NCBI GenBank assembly: GCA_041946965.1 | Contig: JBHGBM010000036.1 | Coordinates: forward strand, 1-49,221 | Length of the DNA: 49,221 bases | Direction of reading: 5' to 3' | Source of the DNA: JBHGBM01 sp041946965 | Lineage (GTDB): Bacteria > Acidobacteriota > Terriglobia > Bryobacterales > Bryobacteraceae | Part shown: one piece after another, positions 36,295 to 44,880 of the stretch | Layout: the number at the start of each line of letters is the position of its first letter | Position numbering within the stretch: the stretch's first letter is position 1 | Program-made: the position numbers and the translations under genes | The notes under the pieces: generated by a model | The model's database searches: none | What the model saw: the letters and a program-made list of their open reading frames with translations, nothing else | What the model was told of the DNA's origin: nothing

Positions 36295-38151
36295 TCAGTT
36301 GCCGAGGTCGAACCCTACCGATACGCGGGTGGTGGCCTCCACCGGCTCGCCGTTGAGCATGGAGGGCGTGTAGATCCACTCTTTCACGGCGTCCGCCGCG
36401 GCCTTGCTCAACAGAGGGTGGCCGTTGAGGACCCGCACGCTTTTCACGCGGCCGTCCTTACCCACGGTGGCTTCGATTTCGACGATGCCGCGCACGCGCG
36501 CCTGCTTGGCCAGCGGCGGGTAGGCGGGCCTGCGGCTGGAAACCAGCTTGGCCTCCCGCACCTGCCCGCCAACCCGGTAGGACGGCTGCCCGTTTGCCTG
36601 CGCCGGCTTGGGAGCCTGCACCGGCGGGGGCGGCAGGTTGGGCTGCGCGGAAGGCAGTCCGCTCAGCCGGGGCGCGGCGGCGCCCTGTCCCAGTTCGGGC
36701 GGCGCATCGAGTTCGGAAGGCGTTGCGGGCCGCAGCCGCTGCGCCAGCGATTCCATCTGGAACTGGCGCCGGGGCGTGACAGGCTGGGCGGGCTTCTCCG
36801 GTTCGGCGTTCTGTCCGGCGGCATCGGACGCCGCGCCATCACCGGCCGGCGCGGTTTGCGCGGGCTGCGCGGCCTTGGCCTGTTCCGGCGCCGCGGGGTC
36901 GAGCGCCGACGGACGCGTGCCCAGAACCCGCACGTATTCGCTGACGTTGCCGCCCTTGGCGGCGGTGACTTCCAGCCGGAAGCTCACGTCGTTGGTGAAA
37001 GGCGAATAGACGACGCTGCCGTTGCGCAGTTGCGCCAGGTCGATCTCCACGTTTTCCTTGCGATCGCCGTCGGAGATGGACAACACGCCCCTGGAGGCGG
37101 TCTTGATCAGTTCGGTGTCGCGGTTCCAGGTGAGCACGAGCTGCCCGGCATTGCGCTCCACGCGCAGCGCGAGCGCCGTGTTCTCGGCGGCGGGCGCGGG
37201 TGGCCGCTTTGAGAAGAGTCCCGGGAACACCACGAACGTCCCGCCAACCGCGCACGCCAGCAGCGCCGCGGCGAGGATCAGCAGCTTCGGCCACCGCCGC
37301 CTGGCGGGTTCCGGCTGCGCGGCGGCGAAAACCGGAACGGCGGGCTCGGGCTTGGGTTCGGGCAGCGGCGCGGCGGCGGCCGGCTCCGGTTCGACCTCCG
37401 GCTCAGGCGCGGCGGGAAGAGGCGGCGGTTCCACTCGTGTCTCCACCGCTTCCGGAGCGGCCGGTTCGCGCCGCGAGGCGATCGGCACAACCTGCGCGCG
37501 GGGCGCCGGCTTCCCGTTTACCGGCTGCGCCGCTTCGTCCTGCTTCTCCTCACGCGCCGGCAGCGCGTTCACCACGGTCCGCTTCATCAGCTCGGGCCGC
37601 GTGAACGGAAATTCCAGGTAGCTCGACTCCGCGTGCACCTGACCGTTCTCGCGGATGAACACGCCGGCCGTGCTCGCCTTGGTGGCGTACGGCCGTACGA
37701 GCAGCATTACGTGGTTCGGATCGCCGAATCTCTCGTCGAAGAACGCCACGTCTTCCGGTTCCAACGTCAGTCCCTTGCGGGTGTGGCTGCGAAAGAAACC
37801 CACCACGGAGGAACCGTGACGCTTGATGGCGGCGTCGAAGCGCGCCTTATCCAGTTCGGAAAGGCGGTACAGCGGGCCGCGCGCGTACTCGCACGGGACC
37901 GGCTCGAATCCCTCCACCGCCACCATCGGCCGCGGTCCCGTCTCGATCCGTCCCAGCAGCAGGCCCCCGATCTCCGAACCCTTGCTGCTGATAGACCGGA
38001 AGCTGCTGACGGCGTCATGCTCCAGGCGGTCCACCAGGTCGAGATTGAAGTAGACCGCGATGGACTTTTGCGGCGCTTCCCAGACGTAGAACGGAGCGGC
38101 GGCAATTTGTGGATCCTTGCGCTCGGCTCGTGCGGTTGACTCAGTCATCAC
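36295..38151 (-). CDS. JAB/MPN-like domain fused to TonB C-terminal domain
   Basis: 618 residues. Residues ~30-180 resemble a JAB1/MPN (JAMM) domain: the Glu region GSEIGGLLLGRIE (E60) and VVGFFRSHTRKGLTLEPEDV (~116-135). The second metal His of HxH is Arg and the Ser is not obvious, so peptidase activity is doubtful. A Pro/Ala/Glu-rich linker leads to one membrane helix (~288-310, LLILAAALLACAVGG). A periplasmic beta domain (ALALRVERNAGQLVLTWNRD) and a Pro/Gln-rich spacer follow, then a TonB C-terminal domain (YPPLAKQARVRGIVEIEATV to YTPSMLNGEPV, residues ~535-618). It thus has a TonB-like tail but a cytoplasmic JAB-like head. Confidence 0.85.
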   Translation of the reverse strand: MMTESTARAERKDPQIAAAPFYVWEAPQKSIAVYFNLDLVDRLEHDAVSSFRSISSKGSEIGGLLLGRIETGPRPMVAVEGFEPVPCEYARGPLYRLSELDKARFDAAIKRHGSSVVGFFRSHTRKGLTLEPEDVAFFDERFGDPNHVMLLVRPYATKASTAGVFIRENGQVHAESSYLEFPFTRPELMKRTVVNALPAREEKQDEAAQPVNGKPAPRAQVVPIASRREPAAPEAVETRVEPPPLPAAPEPEVEPEPAAAAPLPEPKPEPAVPVFAAAQPEPARRRWPKLLILAAALLACAVGGTFVVFPGLFSKRPPAPAAENTALALRVERNAGQLVLTWNRDTELIKTASRGVLSISDGDRKENVEIDLAQLRNGSVVYSPFTNDVSFRLEVTAAKGGNVSEYVRVLGTRPSALDPAAPEQAKAAQPAQTAPAGDGAASDAAGQNAEPEKPAQPVTPRRQFQMESLAQRLRPATPSELDAPPELGQGAAAPRLSGLPSAQPNLPPPPVQAPKPAQANGQPSYRVGGQVREAKLVSSRRPAYPPLAKQARVRGIVEIEATVGKDGRVKSVRVLNGHPLLSKAAADAVKEWIYTPSMLNGEPVEATTRVSVGFDLGN

Positions 38152-38396
38152 GTTTCCTCACCTACTCCGGCCTGCGGAGCGGGCCCGAGAGCAATTGTAC
38201 GGCGCGGCTTTTGGAATTCTTGTACTATAAATGGATGACATTATCTAAGTTGTAAAGTCCATACTATCCTTGGTTATCAATTGGGCCGCTTTTCACCTCA
38301 TTTGTCGCGGCAGAGGGCCAATTTCGATTTTTTCTCCTAAAATTCTCGCAATTACCAAAAAAACTACTTATAATTGGTCCGGCCGGGATAAGTGGC
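38152..38396. promoter_or_regulatory. AT-rich divergent promoter region
   Basis: 245 bases, much richer in A/T than the surrounding genes. On the plus strand TATAAT at 38369-38374 lies 22 bases before the ATG at 38397; its -35 is weak. On the minus strand TATAGT (38229-38224), with TTTACA further upstream at 38256-38251 but 21 bases apart, may serve the JAB-TonB gene. A GCCGC...GCGGC inverted pair flanks 38285-38310. Confidence 0.45.
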
Positions 38397-40436
38397 ATGA
38401 AATGCCTGCACTGCGGGAAGCCGCTCTCCAAAATCCGATTGCGTAGCGAAGGCGACTTCTGTTGCCGCGAGCACCGGGAACGGTATCGCCTGATGCAGGG
38501 CATGAACCGTGTGCTGGAGGCCAACGAGATGGCCACCATCACGCGGCGGCGCGAGCGGCCCATCCCGATCCCGTTGCAGCCGGCCGCCTCGGATACGGCG
38601 GAGAAACCGCGCGCGTGCAAACCCGGAGCGCCGGTCACGCACCGCGAGGTCCGCGAACACCCCTGCCCGCCGATGCACGTCGCAGGCGAATTGCGGTTGT
38701 GCGCCGGCGCGGGAATGGACGAGCGGCCGCCGGCGCGTGAGCCGGGCGGCCCCACGCGCCGGGACGGGGCCGGTGCGCTGGCCATGCGCTCCCCGGTGGT
38801 GCTGCCCGCGACGGGTAAGACGCTGCGGGCCGCGGCGAACGGCAAACCGGCGCGGGCCGGTGCGGTGGCTGCGCAGCCGGCGACCGCGGGCCGCGCCGCG
38901 CGGCGCCATGAGAAGGCCACCAGGGTGCGGGTCCGGCGCGACCCGGTGTTGCCGCGCCATCGTCCCGCCCATTCCGGACGGTTGAACACCGCCGCAGCCG
39001 CGCCTATGCGCGCCGCGCGGGGTCCTGCTTACGTTCCGGCCGTGATCCGCGCCATCGCGCCGGTGTGGTTTCGCGACGGGCAAGCGCCGCATGCCGCTTC
39101 GCTGGCGTCCTACGCCAGCCGGACGCTTCGGCCCGCGACGCCGCTGTACGCGGTCTTCGAGGATTCCAGGTGCAGCCCGATCCCTCCGGCCGGGGCCTTG
39201 CGCCGCGAAATCATGCCGCCGTTGCCGGCTCCGCAGTTGGTGACGGACGGCGCGTTTTCGGATGCGCGGATCGGGATCGGAGCCCTACCGTGGTGCGCGT
39301 CGCTTCCGTTGCGCCGCCGTCCGGTTCATGCGTTCGCCGCGCACCGCGAGGAGCCGGCCACGCCGCTCCGCATGATGGAGGCGGCGCTTCACGATCTGCA
39401 CGTATCCATCGGCCGGGGTTGCGGCGCGCTGGCGGGCGGCAACCCGATGCGCAGCGCGCCGGCGATTGCGGGCTCCGGCCCAGGTGTGCCATCCGCGGCC
39501 AGCGTGAATATGCCCGCGCGTGTCCCGCTGGCGCCCTCCTATGCCGCAAAACGGGAACGGCCGGTCCTGCGGGGCGGCGCTGCCGCTCACGTCGCCCCCC
39601 CCCTGCGCTTTGCGGCGGCGCCCGAGCGCCGCTGGAGCGCTCCGCAGAGCGCGGCGCAACGGCTGAACGGCAGCGCCCCCGGCCGCCAGTGGCCGCCCTC
39701 GAATCTGGCGCACGTGCCTCCGGAAATGGTGGCGCCGCCCCGCAGTCTGGGCCTCGACATCAAGGAAGAAGCGCGCACTTTCCGCGCGGATGAGGCCCCC
39801 TTCGCCGTCCGGGCGGCGGTTCTCACGCCCGTCGACCTGCTGGTGCAAGGGAACATTACCGGCATGTTGGATCCCGGCGTGGCATCCGTGGTCCTGGAAG
39901 AGAATTTCGATTCGGGCCTAAGCCGCTGGGCGGGCGCCACGGAGAACTGGCGCGTGGATTTCGCGGGCGTCCGCATCGGTTCGCTGGCCCTGTTCGGGCC
40001 GTCGCTCGGTCTGCACGACTACCAGATCGAATTCGTCACCAAGATCGAGAAGGGCAGCATCTGTTGCGTGTTGCGCGCCCCCGACCTGAAAAACTACTAC
40101 GTGGTCAAAATCGCCAAGACCCCCGCCGCCGGCTACGAACTGGTGCGTTACCCGGTGCGGAACGGGGTCGCGGACCCGCCCGTCACCGGACCGCTGGGGG
40201 TCGCCATTCGCAGCAAAGCCGTGTTCCGGGTCCGGGCGCGCGTGGCCGGCGATCAGTTCTCCCTGGCCGTGGAAGATGTGGCCGTCGCCCAATGGAGCGA
40301 TCCGGACTTGTCCTACGGAGGGATTGGGTTCTTCGCCGAGGCGGGGGATCCCGCCCGGCTTTACCGCCTCAGGCTGGAATCCCTGGCGGGCTCCGCGAAC
40401 CCCGGCCGCGGCGGCATTTCGAATCTGGAGTGTTAA
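38397..40436 (+). CDS. Zinc-ribbon / long disordered linker / LamG-like beta-sandwich protein
   Basis: 679 residues. The N-terminus MKCLHCGKPLSKIRL with FCCREHRERYRL (C3, C6, C22/C23, H26) is a small treble-clef-like zinc site. Residues ~50-490 are low complexity, rich in Ala, Arg and Pro, and look disordered, with no membrane helix. The last ~180 residues (from VVLEENFDSGLSRWAGATENW) form a LamG/3-keto-disaccharide-hydrolase-like beta sandwich: NYYVVKIAKTPAAGYELVRY, FRVRARVAGDQFSLAV, DPDLSYGGIGFFAEAGDPAR. No signal peptide. No known function; a scaffold or binding protein is inferred. The stop is one base before the TPR gene. Confidence 0.75.
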   Translation: MKCLHCGKPLSKIRLRSEGDFCCREHRERYRLMQGMNRVLEANEMATITRRRERPIPIPLQPAASDTAEKPRACKPGAPVTHREVREHPCPPMHVAGELRLCAGAGMDERPPAREPGGPTRRDGAGALAMRSPVVLPATGKTLRAAANGKPARAGAVAAQPATAGRAARRHEKATRVRVRRDPVLPRHRPAHSGRLNTAAAAPMRAARGPAYVPAVIRAIAPVWFRDGQAPHAASLASYASRTLRPATPLYAVFEDSRCSPIPPAGALRREIMPPLPAPQLVTDGAFSDARIGIGALPWCASLPLRRRPVHAFAAHREEPATPLRMMEAALHDLHVSIGRGCGALAGGNPMRSAPAIAGSGPGVPSAASVNMPARVPLAPSYAAKRERPVLRGGAAAHVAPPLRFAAAPERRWSAPQSAAQRLNGSAPGRQWPPSNLAHVPPEMVAPPRSLGLDIKEEARTFRADEAPFAVRAAVLTPVDLLVQGNITGMLDPGVASVVLEENFDSGLSRWAGATENWRVDFAGVRIGSLALFGPSLGLHDYQIEFVTKIEKGSICCVLRAPDLKNYYVVKIAKTPAAGYELVRYPVRNGVADPPVTGPLGVAIRSKAVFRVRARVAGDQFSLAVEDVAVAQWSDPDLSYGGIGFFAEAGDPARLYRLRLESLAGSANPGRGGISNLEC

Positions 40437-40437
40437 C

Positions 40438-42084
40438 ATGAGCACCTTGTCGAGCAGGTCTACAGCAAAAGTACAGAGCCTTCGCACGCCCGATCTGGAT
40501 AAGAGCGCAAGACCGCTGGACGCCTCCGGCGCACTGGCCAAAGCGGTCGCGTTTCACCTCTCGGGAAAGCGCGAAGAGGCTCTCCAGGAATTGCAGCGCA
40601 CAGCCGCGGCGGGAGAGGGTTCGGCCGAAGTGTATGTAGCCATGGGCTACATCCATTTCGAGTTGGGACAGTTCGAAGAGGCGGCCGGCAGCTACCGCTC
40701 GCTGGTGAAACAAAAACCGCAGCATCCCACGGGCTGGTTCAACCTGGCTGTCTGCCTGGAGCGGCTGGGGTCCTGGCGCGAGGCCGCGGAGAATTTCGAA
40801 AAGGCCGCCGCGCTCGATCCCACGCACCTGGAGGCGCACCTCGGGCTGGGCATCTGCCGCCTGCGCTTGAACGAAAGCGGGCCGGCGCGCGCCTCCTTCG
40901 AAAAATGCCTGGAACTGTCGCCCGATAACGAGGGCGCGCGTTTCGGCAACGCCGTCGCGCTGCAAATGGAAGGACGCACGGACGACGCGGCGCGGCTCTA
41001 CCACTCCATCCTGGAAAGCAATCCGGAATCGGAAGAGGCGCTCTCCAACCTCATCCTGATCGGGCTGGCGCGCGACGATTTCGAGATGGTGCGGGAGTAC
41101 TCCGAGCGGCTGCTGGACTTCCGCCCCGAGTCCACCGTGGCGCTCGAGGGCCTGGCGACGTGGGCGTCGGCGGGCGGCGATCACGCGCTCACGGCGAAGT
41201 TCTGCACCCTGCTGGTCTCAGCCGTTCCGGGCCATTTCGAAGGCTGGTTCAATCTCGGTCTCGCTTACCAGAAATCCGGCCGCTGGGAAGAGGCGGCCGA
41301 CGCCTACGCGGAGGCTTTGCGCCTGCGGCCGCAGTCCTCGCAGGTCTACACCAACCTGGGCATCGTGCGCGAAGAACTGGGCGACGTGGCGGGAGCCAAG
41401 GAAGCCTACAATCGCGCCATCCAGGCCGATACCAGCGCCAGTGCTCCGCAGTGGAACCTCGCCCTGCTGCTGGAGCATTCCGGCCAGGTCTCCGAGGCCG
41501 AACAGGCGTTTGCACAGCTTCTGAAGAGGAACCCCGGCGACGAAGAGGCGCGCTTCCGCCTCGGCTGCCTGCGCCTGAAGCGCGACGACTATGCCGGCGC
41601 GGCCGAGGTCTTCGAGGTCTGCCTCAAGCGCCGCCCGCAGTGGGCCGAAGCGCAGGCCAACCTCGCCCTGGCCTACAGCGGCATGGGCGAGCGGGCCCGG
41701 GCCCAGCGCGCCTACGAGGAGATCCTGGAGTACGAGCCCAAGTCCATCGACGCGCTGCGCGGCCTGGCCTCCCTCGCGCTGGAGTCCTCCGACATGGAGA
41801 CCGCGCTCGAGTACCACGTGCGCCTCACCGACATGGGTGAACGCACGCCGGGAATCCTCTACAATGCCGGCCTCCTCTACCACAAGACCGAACAATACGA
41901 GAAGGCCGCCCGCATGTACCGCGAAGCCCTCGAGGCCCAGCCGGACATGCCGGAAGCGCTGCTCAACCTGGGCCACGTGCTGGACGAGCTGGGACAAAAG
42001 CAGGAGGCGCGCGCCTGCTGGAACAAGGCGCTGGAGGCCAAGCCCGCGCTGGCGCAAGGCTACTTCGGACCTCCGTTGCAGTAA
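40438..42084 (+). CDS. Tetratricopeptide-repeat protein
   Basis: 548 residues built from roughly 13-14 TPR units, for example GYIHFELGQFEEAAGSYRSL, GWFNLAVCLERLGSWREAAE, GWFNLGLAYQKSGRWEEAAD and ALLNLGHVLDELGQKQEARA. There is no signal peptide or membrane segment. The ATG follows the stop of the LamG-like gene after a single base, so the two are almost surely co-translated and may work together. TPR arrays mediate protein-protein contacts; the partner is unknown. A strong terminator closes the transcript. Confidence 0.9.
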   Translation: MSTLSSRSTAKVQSLRTPDLDKSARPLDASGALAKAVAFHLSGKREEALQELQRTAAAGEGSAEVYVAMGYIHFELGQFEEAAGSYRSLVKQKPQHPTGWFNLAVCLERLGSWREAAENFEKAAALDPTHLEAHLGLGICRLRLNESGPARASFEKCLELSPDNEGARFGNAVALQMEGRTDDAARLYHSILESNPESEEALSNLILIGLARDDFEMVREYSERLLDFRPESTVALEGLATWASAGGDHALTAKFCTLLVSAVPGHFEGWFNLGLAYQKSGRWEEAADAYAEALRLRPQSSQVYTNLGIVREELGDVAGAKEAYNRAIQADTSASAPQWNLALLLEHSGQVSEAEQAFAQLLKRNPGDEEARFRLGCLRLKRDDYAGAAEVFEVCLKRRPQWAEAQANLALAYSGMGERARAQRAYEEILEYEPKSIDALRGLASLALESSDMETALEYHVRLTDMGERTPGILYNAGLLYHKTEQYEKAARMYREALEAQPDMPEALLNLGHVLDELGQKQEARACWNKALEAKPALAQGYFGPPLQ

Positions 42085-42089
42085 CCGGA

Positions 42090-42120
42090 CCGGGCGGGAA
42101 GATCCCCGCCCGGTTTTTTT
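42090..42120 (+). terminator. Strong intrinsic terminator after the TPR gene
   Basis: A nine-base-pair GC stem (CCGGGCGGG / CCCGCCCGG, loop AAGATC) followed directly by seven T residues at 42114-42120. It ends the LamG-TPR transcript and insulates the arsR promoter, whose -35 begins four bases later. Confidence 0.9.
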
Positions 42121-42123
42121 CTC

Positions 42124-42158
42124 TTGCAATCTTCAATATTTCAATTATAATTGAAATA
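42124..42158 (+). promoter_or_regulatory. arsR promoter with palindromic operator
   Basis: -35 TTGCAA (42124-42129), 16-base spacer, -10 TATAAT (42146-42151). A perfect 22-base palindrome, TATTTCAATTATAATTGAAATA (halves TATTTCAATTA and TAATTGAAATA), spans 42137-42158 and covers the -10 and start site, six bases before the arsR ATG. This is the expected layout for ArsR autorepression. Confidence 0.82.
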
Positions 42159-42163
42159 ACGAA

Positions 42164-42487
42164 ATGAAACGGCCGGTTCAGCGCTACGCGGACATGTTCG
42201 CCGCCATGGGCAGCGAGCCCCGCATGCGCATCATGCGTTTCCTGCTCAGCGCGCATCCGGATGGCGCGGTGGCGGGCGATATACAGGCCGAGATCGGCAT
42301 CTCGGCATCGAACCTTTCTCATCACCTGGAGAAGCTCAAGCACGTGAACCTGGTGGAAGTGCGGCGCGAGGGCACATACCTGCGTTACAAGGCCGACACC
42401 GGCGCGCTCGGCGAGCTGCTCGGGTTTTTTTACGACGAGTGCTGCACGCGGTCGAAAGCCGTCGAGCCGCCTCGAAAGGAAAAATGA
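42164..42487 (+). CDS. arsR: ArsR-family metalloregulator
   Basis: 107-residue winged-helix repressor. The recognition helix region is IGISASNLSHHLEKLKHVNL, followed by the wing VEVRREGTYLRYKAD. It lacks the alpha-3 ELCVCDL As(III) site of E. coli ArsR but has two adjacent C-terminal cysteines, C93-C94 in YDECCTRSK, as in Acidithiobacillus-type ArsR. Arsenite is the likely ligand given the arsM gene that follows with ATGA overlap. A 22-base palindrome over the promoter is the likely operator. Confidence 0.92.
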   Translation: MKRPVQRYADMFAAMGSEPRMRIMRFLLSAHPDGAVAGDIQAEIGISASNLSHHLEKLKHVNLVEVRREGTYLRYKADTGALGELLGFFYDECCTRSKAVEPPRKEK

Positions 42488-43275
42488 TGGACGTCAAGAA
42501 AGTGGTTCAGGAGAAATACGGAGAGGCCGCCCTGAAGGTGATGAGCGGCGGTGCGAGCTGCTGCTGCGATCCCATCAGCAGCAATCTGTACGATGCGGGC
42601 CAGGTTTCCCAGATTCCGGAGGCCGCCGTGCAGGCCTCGCTGGGCTGCGGCAATCCCACCGCGCTCGCCGAGTTAAAGCCCGGCGAGGTGGTCTTGGACC
42701 TGGGCTCCGGGGGCGGCATCGACGTGCTGCTCTCGGCGCGGCGCGTGGGACCCGCAGGCAAGGCGTACGGCCTCGATATGACCGACGAGATGCTGGCGCT
42801 GGCCGAGGAGAACCGCCGCAAGGCGGGCGTCACCAACGTGGAGTTCCTGCGCGGGGAGATCGAGAACATCCCGCTGCCGGACAACTCGGTGGACGTGATC
42901 ATCTCCAACTGCGTCATCAATCTTTCGGCGGACAAGGACCGCGTTCTCGCCGAAGCCTTCCGGGTGCTGAAGCCGGGCGGACGCTTCGCCGTCTCCGACG
43001 TGGTGACGCGCGGCGGGATTCCCGCCCCGGTGCGCCAGAGCGTGCTGGCGTGGGTAGGCTGCCTGGCCGGCGCGCTGGACGAGGACGACTACCGCACCCG
43101 GCTTGCCGCCGCCGGCTTCGTTTCCATCGAGGTGGAGCCCACGCGCATCTACCGCGTGGAGGATGCGCGCGAGTTCCTGAGCGATCGCGGCGTCGACGTG
43201 GACGCCATCGCGCCGCAGGTGGACGGCAAATTCCTCTCGGCCTTCATCCGCGCTCGAAAGCCGCCGGTTTCGTAG
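42484..43275 (+). CDS. arsM: Arsenite methyltransferase
   Basis: 263 residues; the ATG at 42484 overlaps the arsR stop and has AAAGGA upstream. SAM-binding motif VVLDLGSGGGIDVLLSA. The cysteines needed for As(III) methylation are in place: SCCCDP (C26-C28), LGCGNP (C55), SNCVINL (C143) and VGCLAGAL (C193), matching the conserved Cys of ArsM enzymes. It converts arsenite to methylated and volatile species. No arsenite efflux pump or reductase is in this cluster, so it is a methylation-only operon. Confidence 0.95.
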   Translation: MMDVKKVVQEKYGEAALKVMSGGASCCCDPISSNLYDAGQVSQIPEAAVQASLGCGNPTALAELKPGEVVLDLGSGGGIDVLLSARRVGPAGKAYGLDMTDEMLALAEENRRKAGVTNVEFLRGEIENIPLPDNSVDVIISNCVINLSADKDRVLAEAFRVLKPGGRFAVSDVVTRGGIPAPVRQSVLAWVGCLAGALDEDDYRTRLAAAGFVSIEVEPTRIYRVEDAREFLSDRGVDVDAIAPQVDGKFLSAFIRARKPPVS

Positions 43276-43298
43276 CGCGCCTGGCGGGAGGCGGCATT

Positions 43299-44423
43299 TC
43301 AACGCCTGGCGGGCGCGGCGCTCCACCCGTAGGCGGCCAGCATGATGCGGAACAGCCGGGTATTCGGCATCATGCCCCGCACGCGCTCCGCGCCCGGTCC
43401 TTGCGCCGCGACCAGAACTTCCTCGGCGGTGTGGCCGTCGTCCCGCCGGACATTCTTCAGCCGGACGCTCTCAACGCCCGCGGTTTTCACGGCCTTCTCG
43501 GAGCCGTCAACCAGCGGCTTGCCTTTCAGGCCGCCGTGGATGCGCAGGTCGTAGGAATGGTCGGCGGTGAACAGGATCAACGTGCCGGTGCCCTTCATCC
43601 GCTCCGCGGTCTGCCGTATGGTCTTGTCGAAGGCGACCGCGCGGTCCAGTCCTTGCAGCAGGTTCTCGGTGTGGAGGTCCGACTCCACCATGAGGAAGAA
43701 GCCCTTGGGATTGCGGGAGAGAATCCGGATGGCGCGCCGGGTCACGGCGTCCAGGTCGAACTCGCCGTCGAAGAGCACGACCGCGCGCCGGGCAGTGGCG
43801 GGGACGGCATCCAGCGAGTCGTACCACCCGAGGCCCGCCTTGCGCAGCGCCGCCGGGGCTTCCACTCCGATCTCGCTCGCGGCCTCCAGCACGGCCTGAC
43901 GGCCGGCGCCCATCACCACGTCCACGCCGTTGCCGAAGCGCGGCGCCAGCAACTGGCGGAACACGCCGGCCACGTCCTTGCGGTCGTTCACATGCGCGTA
44001 ACAGGCCGCCGGAGTCGCTGAAAGCACGGAACTGTCCGAGACCACGCCGGTGGAGAGTCCGCGTTCTTCGGCATACTCGAGGATCGTCTTGAGCGGCTCG
44101 CCGTCTTTCTCGCCGCGAACCGCGGTTGCCGATTGCGAAATCACGGCATTCTGCGTCTTCTGGCCGGTGACGATGGCCGTCATGCCGGCCGCCGAGTCCG
44201 TGACCCATCGCGAGGCCGTCGAGGTCTCGGAGAGCGCCAGATGCGGCATGTTCTGCACGAACAGCTTGCGCGGTTCGTTGTAGCCATGGATGGAGGCGGC
44301 GTTCAGCGTGGGCAGCCCGCCCGCGTCGCCCAGAAAGAGAATGACATTCTTCGCGTTTTCCGCTGCGGACAGCGGAACAACCGCCCAGAGAAGCAACCCG
44401 GAGAAAAACTGCCTTCGGCTCAT
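43299..44423 (-). CDS. Alkaline phosphatase (PhoA-like fold), exported
   Basis: 374 residues from the ATG at 44423, which gives a twin-arginine-like or Sec signal, MSRRQFFSGLLLWAVVPLSA. Metal and catalytic sites are ILFLGDAGG (D33), the nucleophile S77 in VTDSAAGMTAIVTG, ESDLHTEN, TADHSYD and DDGHTAEEV. This is the alkaline phosphatase superfamily pattern (two Zn, one Mg). It releases phosphate from organic esters outside the cytoplasm. It is divergent from a small exported protein. Confidence 0.9.
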   Translation of the reverse strand: MSRRQFFSGLLLWAVVPLSAAENAKNVILFLGDAGGLPTLNAASIHGYNEPRKLFVQNMPHLALSETSTASRWVTDSAAGMTAIVTGQKTQNAVISQSATAVRGEKDGEPLKTILEYAEERGLSTGVVSDSSVLSATPAACYAHVNDRKDVAGVFRQLLAPRFGNGVDVVMGAGRQAVLEAASEIGVEAPAALRKAGLGWYDSLDAVPATARRAVVLFDGEFDLDAVTRRAIRILSRNPKGFFLMVESDLHTENLLQGLDRAVAFDKTIRQTAERMKGTGTLILFTADHSYDLRIHGGLKGKPLVDGSEKAVKTAGVESVRLKNVRRDDGHTAEEVLVAAQGPGAERVRGMMPNTRLFRIMLAAYGWSAAPARR

Positions 44424-44522
44424 AACGAACAGGGTACCCTGGAACGCACTTGCGGCGCCGCGGGCGCCGTTTTCACTTGCTGTCATGCTGTCCATCGCGC
44501 ACGGCCGGTTCCGGCGGCCCTC

Positions 44523-44780
44523 ATGAACCAACGGTTCTACGCGATCGTCAGCGTCTTCTTCCTGGCCCACGCCGCCCCGTCCCGCGACGACAGCAGCCTT
44601 GTCCCCATGACCAACGAGGAGATCGTGCGGCGTCTCGAGCGCGAGTGCGAGGGAGTGCAGTTTGTGGTGCGCGACGCCACCGGCGCGGCGAAGCTCCCCG
44701 AGGTCCTCAACGAAATGAAGGATTTCAGGAAGCTGCACGACGCGTTCATCGGCTTCCGCCTGGTGGAGGAGGACGCATAG
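44523..44780 (+). CDS. Small exported protein, unknown function
   Basis: 85 residues from ATG 44523. A likely signal peptide (QRFYAIVSVFFLAHAAPS) is followed by a short charged domain, MTNEEIVRRLERECEG and LPEVLNEMKDFRKLHDAFIG. No family recognised and the ribosome site is weak. It starts 99 bases from the divergent phosphatase gene and ends 100 bases before the third receptor gene. Confidence 0.55.
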   Translation: MNQRFYAIVSVFFLAHAAPSRDDSSLVPMTNEEIVRRLERECEGVQFVVRDATGAAKLPEVLNEMKDFRKLHDAFIGFRLVEEDA

Positions 44781-44880
44781 AGCGCTCCGGATAAACAGCG
44801 TCTGAAACCTCTTGTATCCCGGGACCTGGGACTATATCATCATCATCGGACCGGTGACATCCGGCTCCCAGGAGGAACTC

